This document shows positions 8,821 through 16,018 of a stretch of DNA of 64,000 nt, in pieces. The stretch is from positions 1 to 64,000 of the forward strand of contig WRBE01000002.1 in assembly GCA_009779845.1 (NCBI GenBank), written 5' to 3'. This stretch comes from Oscillospiraceae bacterium. Lineage in GTDB: Bacteria > Bacillota > Clostridia > Oscillospirales > Oscillospiraceae. Numbering within the stretch: the stretch's first letter is position 1; every line of letters starts with the position of its first letter. The notes under the pieces were generated by a model. That model saw only the letters and a program-made list of their open reading frames with translations, did not search any database and had not been told where the DNA came from. Both the position numbers and the translations under genes were made by a program.

Positions 8821-9197
8821 CAGCGCACTAAGTACATACAACCCCGACAAACCTCATCTATCACACCTGCCTCCACAATATGAGCAATCAACCCACGCCG
8901 AAGTTCTGCCCAAGGAACCACATCTCCAAACCGCAACCCGCAACGGGCCAAAACATTAACATCTGAGCAAAATACCTCATCTTCTTTCTGACATAACCCT
9001 TGGTCATAATACGGACAATAGCCGCAGATTTCATCCGGTGTCGGAATCATCCGAATATGGGAACCCTCTTCCTGTTCGATCCGTCTAATCAGTTGCCGCA
9101 TTTTTTCTGCATAGCGCACACTATGCCCGTCGGGACAGAACAGCAATAAGCATAAGGCGTGGTGCGGACGCAGCGCAAGTACTTGTTTCGGCCTCAT
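8787..9197 (-). CDS. DUF1284 cysteine-rich protein
   Basis: 136 residues. The start LRPHHALCLLLFC and the cysteine pattern ICGYCPYYDQGLCQ plus FCSDVNVLARCGLRFGD match DUF1284, a small probable iron-sulfur protein of unknown role. It overlaps bioY by 4 bp (ATGA), so the two are co-translated under the biotin-regulated promoter. The last dozen codons (from CRGRAPAHPGP) are encoded by the outer end of repeat copy B, so the native C-terminus has probably been replaced. Function unknown; the link to biotin is by context only. Confidence 0.85.
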   Translation of the reverse strand: MRPKQVLALRPHHALCLLLFCPDGHSVRYAEKMRQLIRRIEQEEGSHIRMIPTPDEICGYCPYYDQGLCQKEDEVFCSDVNVLARCGLRFGDVVPWAELRRGLIAHIVEAGVIDEVCRGCMYLVRCRGRAPAHPGP

Positions 9198-9763
9198 GAC
9201 ACCGCACCTGTGCGCCCCTGCTCGTCTGCCAACATCCCATTTTTGGAAAATGCTTTGCGTATGCCAGGCGCCGACAAAAACACCATGATCATTTTAATGG
9301 CTTCCGGCAAGAAAAATGGCATCATCGCCGCCAAAAACGCCGCCCATAAGGATTGACCCGTCACGATAGCAAACTGCACCATCCCCATGGTCAAATTCAA
9401 CAGCGAACCGCATACAAGCCCCACAACGAGCCAATACTTTCTTTGCTTATCCGCCGCAAACCCCACAACAAAGGCCATAATCGGATAAGAAAGCAAAAAG
9501 CCCCCCCAAGGGCCTATCAACCGCCCGAGTCCACCGCCAAACCCAGCGAATACCGGTAGCCCCACAGCACCGAGCAACAGATAAGCAATCGCCGCAATCG
9601 CCCCCCGCCTTGCACCTAAAATAGTTGCCGAAAAGGGTACGATGAAAGTCTGCAACGTAAGCGGCACACCTCTTGGTAGCGGAAGCGCCAACTGGGAAAG
9701 AGAGATAATCAATGCAACAAATATACTAATCAAGCAGATGTCACGGGTGGATATTTTCCTCAT
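9194..9763 (-). CDS. bioY: Biotin transporter substrate-binding subunit BioY
   Basis: 189 residues, six membrane segments, with the S-component signature of BioY (PLTLQTFIVPFSATILGARRGA and the GGxGR segment FGGGLGRLIGPWGGFLLSYP). It binds biotin in the membrane and works alone or with the shared ECF module, which is not encoded in this window. GGAGG lies six bases before the ATG. A BirA operator overlaps its promoter (9787-9842), so expression should fall when biotin is plentiful. First gene of the bioY-DUF1284 operon. Confidence 0.93.
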   Translation of the reverse strand: MRKISTRDICLISIFVALIISLSQLALPLPRGVPLTLQTFIVPFSATILGARRGAIAAIAYLLLGAVGLPVFAGFGGGLGRLIGPWGGFLLSYPIMAFVVGFAADKQRKYWLVVGLVCGSLLNLTMGMVQFAIVTGQSLWAAFLAAMMPFFLPEAIKMIMVFLSAPGIRKAFSKNGMLADEQGRTGAVS

Positions 9764-9786
9764 ACAAAACCTCCGTATTTTTCCAT

Positions 9787-9842
9787 AGTATATCAGGCGC
9801 TCTCAATATTGTCAACCACGCACGAGCATATTTGGTTTACAA
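9787..9842 (-). promoter_or_regulatory. BirA operator overlapping the bioY promoter
   Basis: On the plus strand TTGTCAACC (9809-9817), 16 bp, GGTTTACAA (9834-9842) is a near-perfect BirA box with the same geometry as the E. coli bio operator. On the minus strand TTGACA (9810-9815), 17 bp, TATACT (9787-9792) forms the promoter. One operator arm covers the -35 box, so bound biotin-BirA would block RNA polymerase. Confidence 0.85.
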
Positions 9843-9864
9843 TTTGTGTTCAAACAGACCAAGA

Positions 9865-9888
9865 GGGCTATATCAACCGATACAGCCC
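9865..9888 (-). terminator. Probable spoVT terminator
   Basis: GGCT-aTATC-aacc-GATA-cAGCC pairs 20 bp beyond the spoVT stop. The T-run is weak, so termination efficiency is uncertain. Confidence 0.45.
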
Positions 9889-9910
9889 CCCGATGGTGTA
9901 GTTTATTCCC

Positions 9911-10453
9911 CTAATGTTCCATCTGCCGCCCCAGAAAGCCAGCCACGGTTTGGGCCAGTTTATGCTCTACTTCCCCCAAGGCACTCCCGCCATCGGTCAC
10001 CAAAAACATGACACACCCCATAACATCGCCTTCGGATAATATGGGTGCCGCAATGGAGATGTGATACTTCTCTACCCCTTCTGCGGCGGGGAACTGTCCC
10101 TCACCAGGGGTAAGGACGTAGACTTGGCGGCCCTCCATAATCTGTTCTAATTCCCCGGAAATCCGCCGCTCCAACAGCTCTTTCCGGGGCGCACCAGAGA
10201 CAGATATAATGGTATCCCGATCGGAAACAGCCGTGATACAGCCTGTTGTTTTCGACAAAGTCTCACAAATCTGCCCTGCAAAGTCCGCTAGCTCCCCCAT
10301 GGGGGAATATTTTTTGAAAATGACCTCGCCATCTTTTTCTGTATAGATTTCTAGCGGGTCACCCTCTCGGATACGCATGGTGCGGCGGATTTCTTTGGGG
10401 ATTACGACTCGGCCGAGATCGTCAATCCGGCGCACGATTCCTGTTGCTTTCAT
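9911..10453 (-). CDS. spoVT: Stage V sporulation protein T
   Basis: 180 residues. The first 50 (MKATGIVRRIDDLGRVVIPK and the following IRRTMRIREGDPLEIY) form the AbrB-type swapped-hairpin DNA-binding domain. Residues 60-180 are the GAF-like sensor domain of SpoVT (VYVLTPGEGQFPA, ILSEGDVMGCVMFLV). In Bacillus it tunes sigma-G-dependent forespore genes. The ATG at 10453 has AGGAGG upstream and gives the exact family N-terminus. No sigma-G promoter was identified by eye. Confidence 0.93.
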   Translation of the reverse strand: MKATGIVRRIDDLGRVVIPKEIRRTMRIREGDPLEIYTEKDGEVIFKKYSPMGELADFAGQICETLSKTTGCITAVSDRDTIISVSGAPRKELLERRISGELEQIMEGRQVYVLTPGEGQFPAAEGVEKYHISIAAPILSEGDVMGCVMFLVTDGGSALGEVEHKLAQTVAGFLGRQMEH

Positions 10454-10583
10454 ATATGAAATTCCTCCTAACAAGCAGTCAAATGTCTCCATTAGTGTTT
10501 ACAAGATTTAGTCGGATATACAAATTCTTTTTCATTTTTTCACCAATCCATCGTAGCATTAAATGGGAAATGTGTGATATAGG

Positions 10584-10619
10584 TAACATAGCGCAGAAGA
10601 GTATCCTGCGCCTATGTTA
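10584..10619. other. Imperfect palindrome upstream of spoVT
   Basis: TAACATA-g-CGCAG and CTGCG-c-CTATGTTA form a strong stem around an 11-nt loop in the 300-bp gap between spoVT and tRNA-Leu. It lacks a T-run. It could be an operator or a leader structure of spoVT; nothing else is seen in this gap. Confidence 0.4.
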
Positions 10620-10758
10620 TGGGGTATCATTTTGATGTCTGGCAGACAGTTATCACTCTAGAAAACCGCACGGCTTTGAGAAACGTGATTTTTTTTGGAA
10701 ACCCAAATGCAAAGCTGTATTGACAAGCAGGAGTTCTCATGTTAAAATGACAAAGCTT

Positions 10759-10843
10759 GCGGATGTGATGGAATTGGTAGACATGCGAGATTTAGGTTCT
10801 CGTGTTGAGAGACGTGGGGGTTCGAGTCCCTTCATCCGCACCA
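10759..10843 (+). tRNA. tRNA-Leu (anticodon TAG)
   Basis: Cloverleaf with acceptor GCGGATG/CATCCGC, anticodon stem CGAGA/TCTCG with loop TTTAGGT (anticodon TAG), a long class II variable arm, T-loop GGTTCGAGTCC and an encoded CCA. It reads CUA codons. Confidence 0.97.
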
Positions 10844-10898
10844 TGAAAATATCAAGCCCCGACAAAATTTTGTCGGGGCTTGATATTTTCATGGTGCG
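10837..10898. terminator. 62-bp perfect palindrome ending two convergent tRNA genes
   Basis: A perfect inverted repeat centred at 10867/10868 (AAAA/TTTT core, GCCCCGAC/GTCGGGGC stem). It includes the CCA ends of both flanking tRNA-Leu genes and acts as a shared bidirectional terminator. Confidence 0.85.
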
Positions 10899-10978
10899 CG
10901 AGGGGGGATTCGAACCCCCACGTCCTTGCGAACACTGGCACCTGAAGCCAGCGAGTCTACCAATTCCACCACTCGCGC
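10892..10978 (-). tRNA. tRNA-Leu (anticodon CAG)
   Basis: Acceptor GCGCGAG/CTCGCGC, anticodon stem CTGGC/GCCAG with loop TTCAGGT (anticodon CAG), long variable arm and encoded CCA. It reads CUG codons and converges on the other tRNA-Leu. Confidence 0.97.
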
Positions 10979-11220
10979 ATAAATCAGCGTGGATTATTGT
11001 ACACCCAATCAAAGAAAATGTCAATATATAAAATGCACCGAACCATGCTCTAAAATGGCTGTTAGAAGCGGGGATCAGCCTTTGGCAATCACCACTGAAA
11101 TATCCCTAACTTGCACCGACAGCACCCCCGCCAAAAAGTTAAGGTTTGTCAAAATTCGCCGCCAAGCCGCCACCATTGACACACCTTGTGGTATAATGAC
11201 CACGCAGCAAGGGAGGTATC

Positions 11221-11249
11221 TTGTGTTCCGGGTCGGAATTTGATATACT
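11221..11249 (+). promoter_or_regulatory. Possible promoter of the ABC/HlyD operon
   Basis: TTGTGT, 17 bp, TATACT, about 90 bp before the first permease gene. The -35 box is poor. A second TATAAT occurs at about 11183 without a well-spaced -35 box. The rest of 10979-11337 shows no gene. Confidence 0.35.
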
Positions 11250-11337
11250 GACATGAGTCAGAAAGGGGAACAAAACGGATGATATTTCGTCTTACCTTTC
11301 GGTGCCTTGCCCACAGACCAAAAAGAGGGTGTCTATA

Positions 11338-12246
11338 GTGAAAAAAACCTTAGCAAAAGCGAATCGGCGTTTGGGCGATAAATTCTACTCCGGGGCCTTT
11401 TTGGGGCCCAGCGTGGTTGGGGTAGCGTTGTTTTTTATTGTACCTTTCTTTGTAGTCATCTATTACGCATTTATTGACAATCCCGTGGGGCAAAATTTCG
11501 TGGGGTTTCGCAACTTTCAAAACGTGTTGGGGAACCTGTCTTTCCAAGACGCAGTGCGGCACACGGTGCTGTTTTCCGCTTTGGCGGTACCTTTGGCAGT
11601 GGTGCTTGCTTTGGGGCTTGCGGTGTTGTTAGAGCAAAAAATCCCCATGAAAAGCCAATTGAGGACGTTTTTTCTCAGTCCCATGATGGTGCCAGTGGCC
11701 TCTATTGTGCTCATATGGCAGGTATTGTTCCATCAAAACGGGGCCATAAACGATATCATATCAAACATCGGAACAGCCACGGGGTTGTTTGAATTCTCCG
11801 GGATTGACTGGTTTACCTCCCCTTATAGCCAACTGCCTATTGTGGTGTTGTTCCTCTGGCGGAACTTAGGCTATAACATGATTTTGTTCATGGCGGCCCT
11901 GAATAATATCCCACGGGATATTTTAGAAGTGGCCCAGCTAGAGGGGGGCAAGCCTTGGTTCATTTTCCGCACGATTAAACTTCGCTTTTTATCGCCAACC
12001 ATCCTGTTTGTCACCATCTTGTCAGTGATTAACTCGTTCCGGGTGTTTCGAGAGGTGTATTTACTTACCGGTAGCCACCCATATGGACGATTATATATGT
12101 TACAACATTTTATGAACAACATGTTCGACCTACTAGACTATCAAAGACTCGCAGCGGCGGCGATTTTAATGACCTTGGCAATGATTGCCATCATTGGCAT
12201 CATGTTCATAGTGGAACACTGGTACGGCAGAGACATTGAAGGATAG
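11338..12246 (+). CDS. Sugar ABC transporter permease (MalF/UgpA type)
   Basis: 302 residues with six membrane segments and the EAA loop (AALNNIPRDILEVAQLEGG, about residue 185), the contact site for the ATPase. It belongs to the carbohydrate uptake transporter 1 permeases. The GTG at 11338 was chosen because AGAGGG lies eight bases upstream, and because the preceding in-frame codons are hydrophilic and unconserved-looking. It pairs with the next permease; no ATPase is encoded in this operon, so a shared MsmX-type ATPase elsewhere would be needed. Confidence 0.9.
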   Translation: MKKTLAKANRRLGDKFYSGAFLGPSVVGVALFFIVPFFVVIYYAFIDNPVGQNFVGFRNFQNVLGNLSFQDAVRHTVLFSALAVPLAVVLALGLAVLLEQKIPMKSQLRTFFLSPMMVPVASIVLIWQVLFHQNGAINDIISNIGTATGLFEFSGIDWFTSPYSQLPIVVLFLWRNLGYNMILFMAALNNIPRDILEVAQLEGGKPWFIFRTIKLRFLSPTILFVTILSVINSFRVFREVYLLTGSHPYGRLYMLQHFMNNMFDLLDYQRLAAAAILMTLAMIAIIGIMFIVEHWYGRDIEG

Positions 12247-12289
12247 CGTCTCTGATTACATGCAAGCAAGAGCGAAGGGCGGGATTTTT

Positions 12290-13174
12290 ATGAGACAACG
12301 AAAACAGAAAATCCCGTTGCGGGTGGTGCAGACTATCGTGGCTGTGTTCTTTGCGGCTTTGTTTTTGTTCCCCACAGTTCTAACGATTACAAACTCGTTT
12401 ATGAGCCAGTCGGAGATATGGGCGAATTATGGCGTGATTTTCGGCTCACCCGGTGACGGAGCCTATATGGCCGAGCGGGTGAACTTGAAGTTGATTCCCG
12501 ATATGGTTACCTTCCACCAGTTTAACACGGTGCTCATTCAAAGCCCGGATTACCTGTTCCGACTTTGGATATCTCTGGCCTTAGTAATCCCCATTGTATT
12601 GATGCAGGTGCTGGTGGCATCACTGGCGGCATATAGTTTTACCCGGTTCCGCACCAAACGCAAAGAGGTGTTGTTTTTCGCCTATATTATCCTCATGCTC
12701 ATGCCCTTTCAGGTAACCTTGGTGCCCAATTATCTCATGGCCCGGTTTTTGAATATTTTGGATACCTATTGGTCTATTCTACTGCCCGGGTTTGTGGCAC
12801 CTTTTAGTGTGTTCTTGCTCACCAAATTCATGCGGCGGATTCCCAAGTCTTATATCGAAGCGGCCATGCTGGACGGGGCGGGCGAGTTTCAGATTTTCCG
12901 CCGGATTGCGTTGCCCCTTTGTAAAGGGGCCCTTTACGCTGTGGCAATTTTGGTGTTTATCGACTACTGGAACATGGTGGAACAGCCCCTCATCATGCTG
13001 TCCGACTGGGAAATGCACCCCTTAAGTGTGCTGTTGTCCCGCATCAACAACGCAGAAATTGGCGCAGCATTTGCGGTAGCGACAATTTATATGATACCCA
13101 GTCTGCTCATGTTCTTACACGGCGAGGAACATTTAATCGAAGGAATTACCTATTCCGGCGGGATTAAGGGATAA
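12290..13174 (+). CDS. Sugar ABC transporter permease (MalG/UgpE type)
   Basis: 294 residues, six membrane segments, with the EAA motif YIEAAMLDGAGEFQIFRRIALP near residue 200. It is the second half of the importer channel. The start at ATG 12290 is preceded by GAAGGGCGGGA; an in-frame TTG at 12236, overlapping the previous stop, is possible but gives an odd N-terminus. The long extracellular loop between the first two membrane segments (about residues 40-110) is larger than in typical MalG homologues. Confidence 0.9.
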   Translation: MRQRKQKIPLRVVQTIVAVFFAALFLFPTVLTITNSFMSQSEIWANYGVIFGSPGDGAYMAERVNLKLIPDMVTFHQFNTVLIQSPDYLFRLWISLALVIPIVLMQVLVASLAAYSFTRFRTKRKEVLFFAYIILMLMPFQVTLVPNYLMARFLNILDTYWSILLPGFVAPFSVFLLTKFMRRIPKSYIEAAMLDGAGEFQIFRRIALPLCKGALYAVAILVFIDYWNMVEQPLIMLSDWEMHPLSVLLSRINNAEIGAAFAVATIYMIPSLLMFLHGEEHLIEGITYSGGIKG

Positions 13175-13210
13175 CATAAGAAGAGCGAATATTAGTTTGG
13201 AGGCGATGTT

Positions 13211-14833
13211 GTGAAGAAAAAGTTGAATCGTGGGTGGGTGAAAAATGCGACCATTGTGTTTTTGCTGGTGGCGTTGTTGCTTACCCTGTTCTCGAATACG
13301 ATTATGAATTTCTCCCTGCCGGAAGTGGTGACAGAACAGCCACGGTCAGGCTCTATTGTCAACGCCATTCGCGGCACTGCCAATGTGGAAACCATGGGAA
13401 CCTATAGCGTAGAGGTAGAGCACCCCCGCCAGATACTAGAGGTTTACGTGCGTGAGGGGCAAGAGGTCAGCCAAGGGGATCCCCTGTTCCTGTTAGAAGA
13501 GGGGGAACATGAGCTATCGGCACAACTGGCCGAACTAGAGCTGAACTACCAACGGATGCTCATTGAACTTGGTAATTCAGATTTTGCCATGCAAAATGAG
13601 GGTATCCGACAGGCACGAGAAGATTTGCAACGGGCCCAAAATGAACGGGCAGGCCTAGGCAATGCAGAGATAACAGAGACCACCGCCCAACTTCGAGCAG
13701 ACGAGGCGGACGCCGCCGTGGCGGTAGCCAACAGCCGTTTGGCCCAGTTGGAGCTAGAACTTTCTTATCTGGACACGTTTGACAGCCGTTCGGCCTATAT
13801 TGGGCAGTTGGTGATTGCCTATGAACAGGCCTTGGCGAACTTTTTGCAGAATGTGGGCGTGGCGTTTGACGACTACACCGGCCCGCCGAATCAATGGTCA
13901 CAAGCGGTAGACTCCGCCCAAACCGCCTTAGAGGCCGGGGCCGCACAGGCCCGTGTGACTTTGACCACGGAAAGCAATGCAGCGGCGGCGACCCTCTCTT
14001 CCGCTGAGGTGGCGCAAACTACGGCGCAGAACACGTTGAACAGAATCCAGCGCATCAACCTCGCAGACGATGCGGTTCGGATGGCCCAGCGAGAATTAAA
14101 CGCCGCATTAATCAGCCTGAGCAGTGAACAGCAGTCAGATAACATCCTGCACCAGCAACAACTGTTAGAATTACAAGCCCTAGAAGGGCAGATTGAGGAC
14201 TTAGAAGAGCGGATTGCCCGCCAAGGCGGCGACACCGATGGTGGGGACGTGACCATCACCGCCCAATATGACGGGATACTCCTCGGTCTCACGGCAGTGG
14301 CGGGACAGACTGCCCAGCCGGACATTCCCTTGGCCCGGATTGAAGTGTCGGGGCTGGGGTACACGGCGGAACTGTCCGTTGAGACACGACAGGCAACCCA
14401 AGTGCGGCCAGGGGCGCAGGTAGATGTGCGTTCAGCAGGCTGGTTTACTGACTTGAGCGGTCATGTGGCCGGGATTCGGGTTGACCCGGACGACAGTGCC
14501 AACCGGCGTATTATCACCGTAGAAGTCACCGGAGATGTAACCATCGGTGAGCAGGTAGAGCTGGGCATCCACCTCTCCCAAGCCATGTATGACACCATTG
14601 TGCCCCGCAGTGCATTAGGCCAAGATGCCACGGGCTATCATGTGTATATCCTACACGCCAGAGACTCACCCCTTGGCACCCGCTACACGGCGGTGCGGGT
14701 GGATGTAACAGTGGAAGCGGAAGACGAGACCCATGTCGCCGTCCGGGGGGACTTAGAGCGGAACGTAAACGTGATTATCCGCTCCAGCGACGTGTTGTCA
14801 GACCGGCAAGCGGTACGGCTTGCAACAGACTAA
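13211..14833 (+). CDS. HlyD-like efflux adaptor protein
   Basis: 540 residues. One N-terminal membrane anchor (about residues 12-32) is followed by a biotinyl-lipoyl-like segment (LEVYVREGQEVSQGDPLFLL, about 80-100). Then comes a long coiled-coil hairpin (about 110-330, rich in Ala, Glu, Gln and Leu), the returning lipoyl half (TITAQYDGILLGLTAVAGQT) and beta-barrel domains. This is the layout of membrane fusion proteins (HlyD/RND adaptor family). It starts at a GTG with GGAGG seven bases upstream and sits 36 bp after the permease gene in the same operon. In Gram-positives such adaptors usually serve MacB-type exporters; here the next gene is an orphan MacB-core protein. Confidence 0.85.
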   Translation: MKKKLNRGWVKNATIVFLLVALLLTLFSNTIMNFSLPEVVTEQPRSGSIVNAIRGTANVETMGTYSVEVEHPRQILEVYVREGQEVSQGDPLFLLEEGEHELSAQLAELELNYQRMLIELGNSDFAMQNEGIRQAREDLQRAQNERAGLGNAEITETTAQLRADEADAAVAVANSRLAQLELELSYLDTFDSRSAYIGQLVIAYEQALANFLQNVGVAFDDYTGPPNQWSQAVDSAQTALEAGAAQARVTLTTESNAAAATLSSAEVAQTTAQNTLNRIQRINLADDAVRMAQRELNAALISLSSEQQSDNILHQQQLLELQALEGQIEDLEERIARQGGDTDGGDVTITAQYDGILLGLTAVAGQTAQPDIPLARIEVSGLGYTAELSVETRQATQVRPGAQVDVRSAGWFTDLSGHVAGIRVDPDDSANRRIITVEVTGDVTIGEQVELGIHLSQAMYDTIVPRSALGQDATGYHVYILHARDSPLGTRYTAVRVDVTVEAEDETHVAVRGDLERNVNVIIRSSDVLSDRQAVRLATD

Positions 14834-14851
14834 CAAGAAACGAGGGCGAGT

Positions 14852-16018
14852 ATGAGCCGAGAACAAGGGCGATGGAAGTTGGGCAAGGGCAGGATCGCAG
14901 TTTGCATCCTACTCTCGGTTTTGGCTGTCTGTTCTGCTCTGTTTTTGCGACATATTACCGCCATGCTCCCCAGTGAACAGGCCGCAGACCGGTGGGCCGG
15001 TGGTACCGGACGATTTGCTCAAGTGACGGCATTCTTACCGGAGCACGGCGGTCTGACAGTCGGGCAAACAGACGGATTGGCCATGGCAATCCAAAGCGGT
15101 CTTGTAACCCAAGGTATCATGCCTGATGAGCCTGGGGGCCTTCCGACCCACGCTTATAGTGCCGAGGGGGTTTTGTCAACCTCCACCCGGGACAGAGGCC
15201 CGGTAGAGACCTTTGCCACAGGAGTGGGAGGGAACTTTTTTGTGTTCCATCCCGTCCAATTAGTGAGCGGGTCTTATTTGCCCGTGGAGAGCTTAAACCG
15301 GGACTTGGTGGTGATTGACGAGACCTTGGCGTGGTCACTGTTCGGCGCAACAGATGTGGCAGGGTTAGAACTTGTGATGGAGGGCCAAACGTTTCATATT
15401 GTGGGTGTCTATCGGCCATTGAATAACTTCGCCAGCCAAGCCGCCGACGGGACACTGCCCCACATGTTTCTCTATTATGATGCCATGACGGAACTGTTGG
15501 GCCCAGTGCCCATTACGACAGTCATGACCGTTCTGCCCAACCCCATCACGGGGCTTGGAGAATACGTGTTCCGAGAAGCCATAGAGGTCGGCGGCATGGA
15601 TGAGGACGGGTATGCGCTAGTGGTCAACACCTACCGCTATCGTCTAGGTGCCCTATGGGGCGTGATCTGGGACTTTGGCCACCGCTCTATGTACCAAGGG
15701 GGCCTGCGGTTGCCCCAGTGGGAAAACGCCGCCCGCATGGTGGAAGATTTTGCGGCCCTCGCATTGCTGTTCATCTTATTATTTCTCCTCTACCCTATTC
15801 TCATGATGATACGGCTTGGTATCAGTGCGTTCCGCCATCGGCGGTGGCGGCTGGGCAGAAAGATATACAATACATTTGACCAGCACAGAGAGCAAAAGCG
15901 TGAGGAAATTTGGCGTGAATCCGGGCAAACTGAACCGGAACACGATCTCCAGTTTGATATAGACGAAATCATCCGCTCTGTCCGGGAAAGTGAGGAATAC
16001 CATGAAACAAAACATTAA
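14852..16018 (+). CDS. Orphan MacB periplasmic-core-domain membrane protein
   Basis: 388 residues. A membrane segment near the N-terminus (about 15-35), an extracellular domain (about 40-300), a second membrane segment (FAALALLFILLFLLYPILMM, about 300-325) and a charged cytoplasmic tail. The extracellular part has MacB_PCD traits (SGSYLPVESLNRDLVVIDE, followed by WSLFGATDVAGLELVMEGQ and FHIVGVYRPL). A normal MacB/FtsX permease has four membrane helices; this one has two, so it is a reduced or partner protein. It overlaps the next gene. Function unknown; likely an accessory of the adaptor encoded before it. Confidence 0.7.
   Translation: MSREQGRWKLGKGRIAVCILLSVLAVCSALFLRHITAMLPSEQAADRWAGGTGRFAQVTAFLPEHGGLTVGQTDGLAMAIQSGLVTQGIMPDEPGGLPTHAYSAEGVLSTSTRDRGPVETFATGVGGNFFVFHPVQLVSGSYLPVESLNRDLVVIDETLAWSLFGATDVAGLELVMEGQTFHIVGVYRPLNNFASQAADGTLPHMFLYYDAMTELLGPVPITTVMTVLPNPITGLGEYVFREAIEVGGMDEDGYALVVNTYRYRLGALWGVIWDFGHRSMYQGGLRLPQWENAARMVEDFAALALLFILLFLLYPILMMIRLGISAFRHRRWRLGRKIYNTFDQHREQKREEIWRESGQTEPEHDLQFDIDEIIRSVRESEEYHETKH

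Noticed and set aside
8138..8831. Several open frames over the repeats (peptides with FFLFNDKKKARPAG).
   Set aside because: The same peptide appears from every copy in different contexts with no ribosome binding site; they are products of a non-coding repeat.
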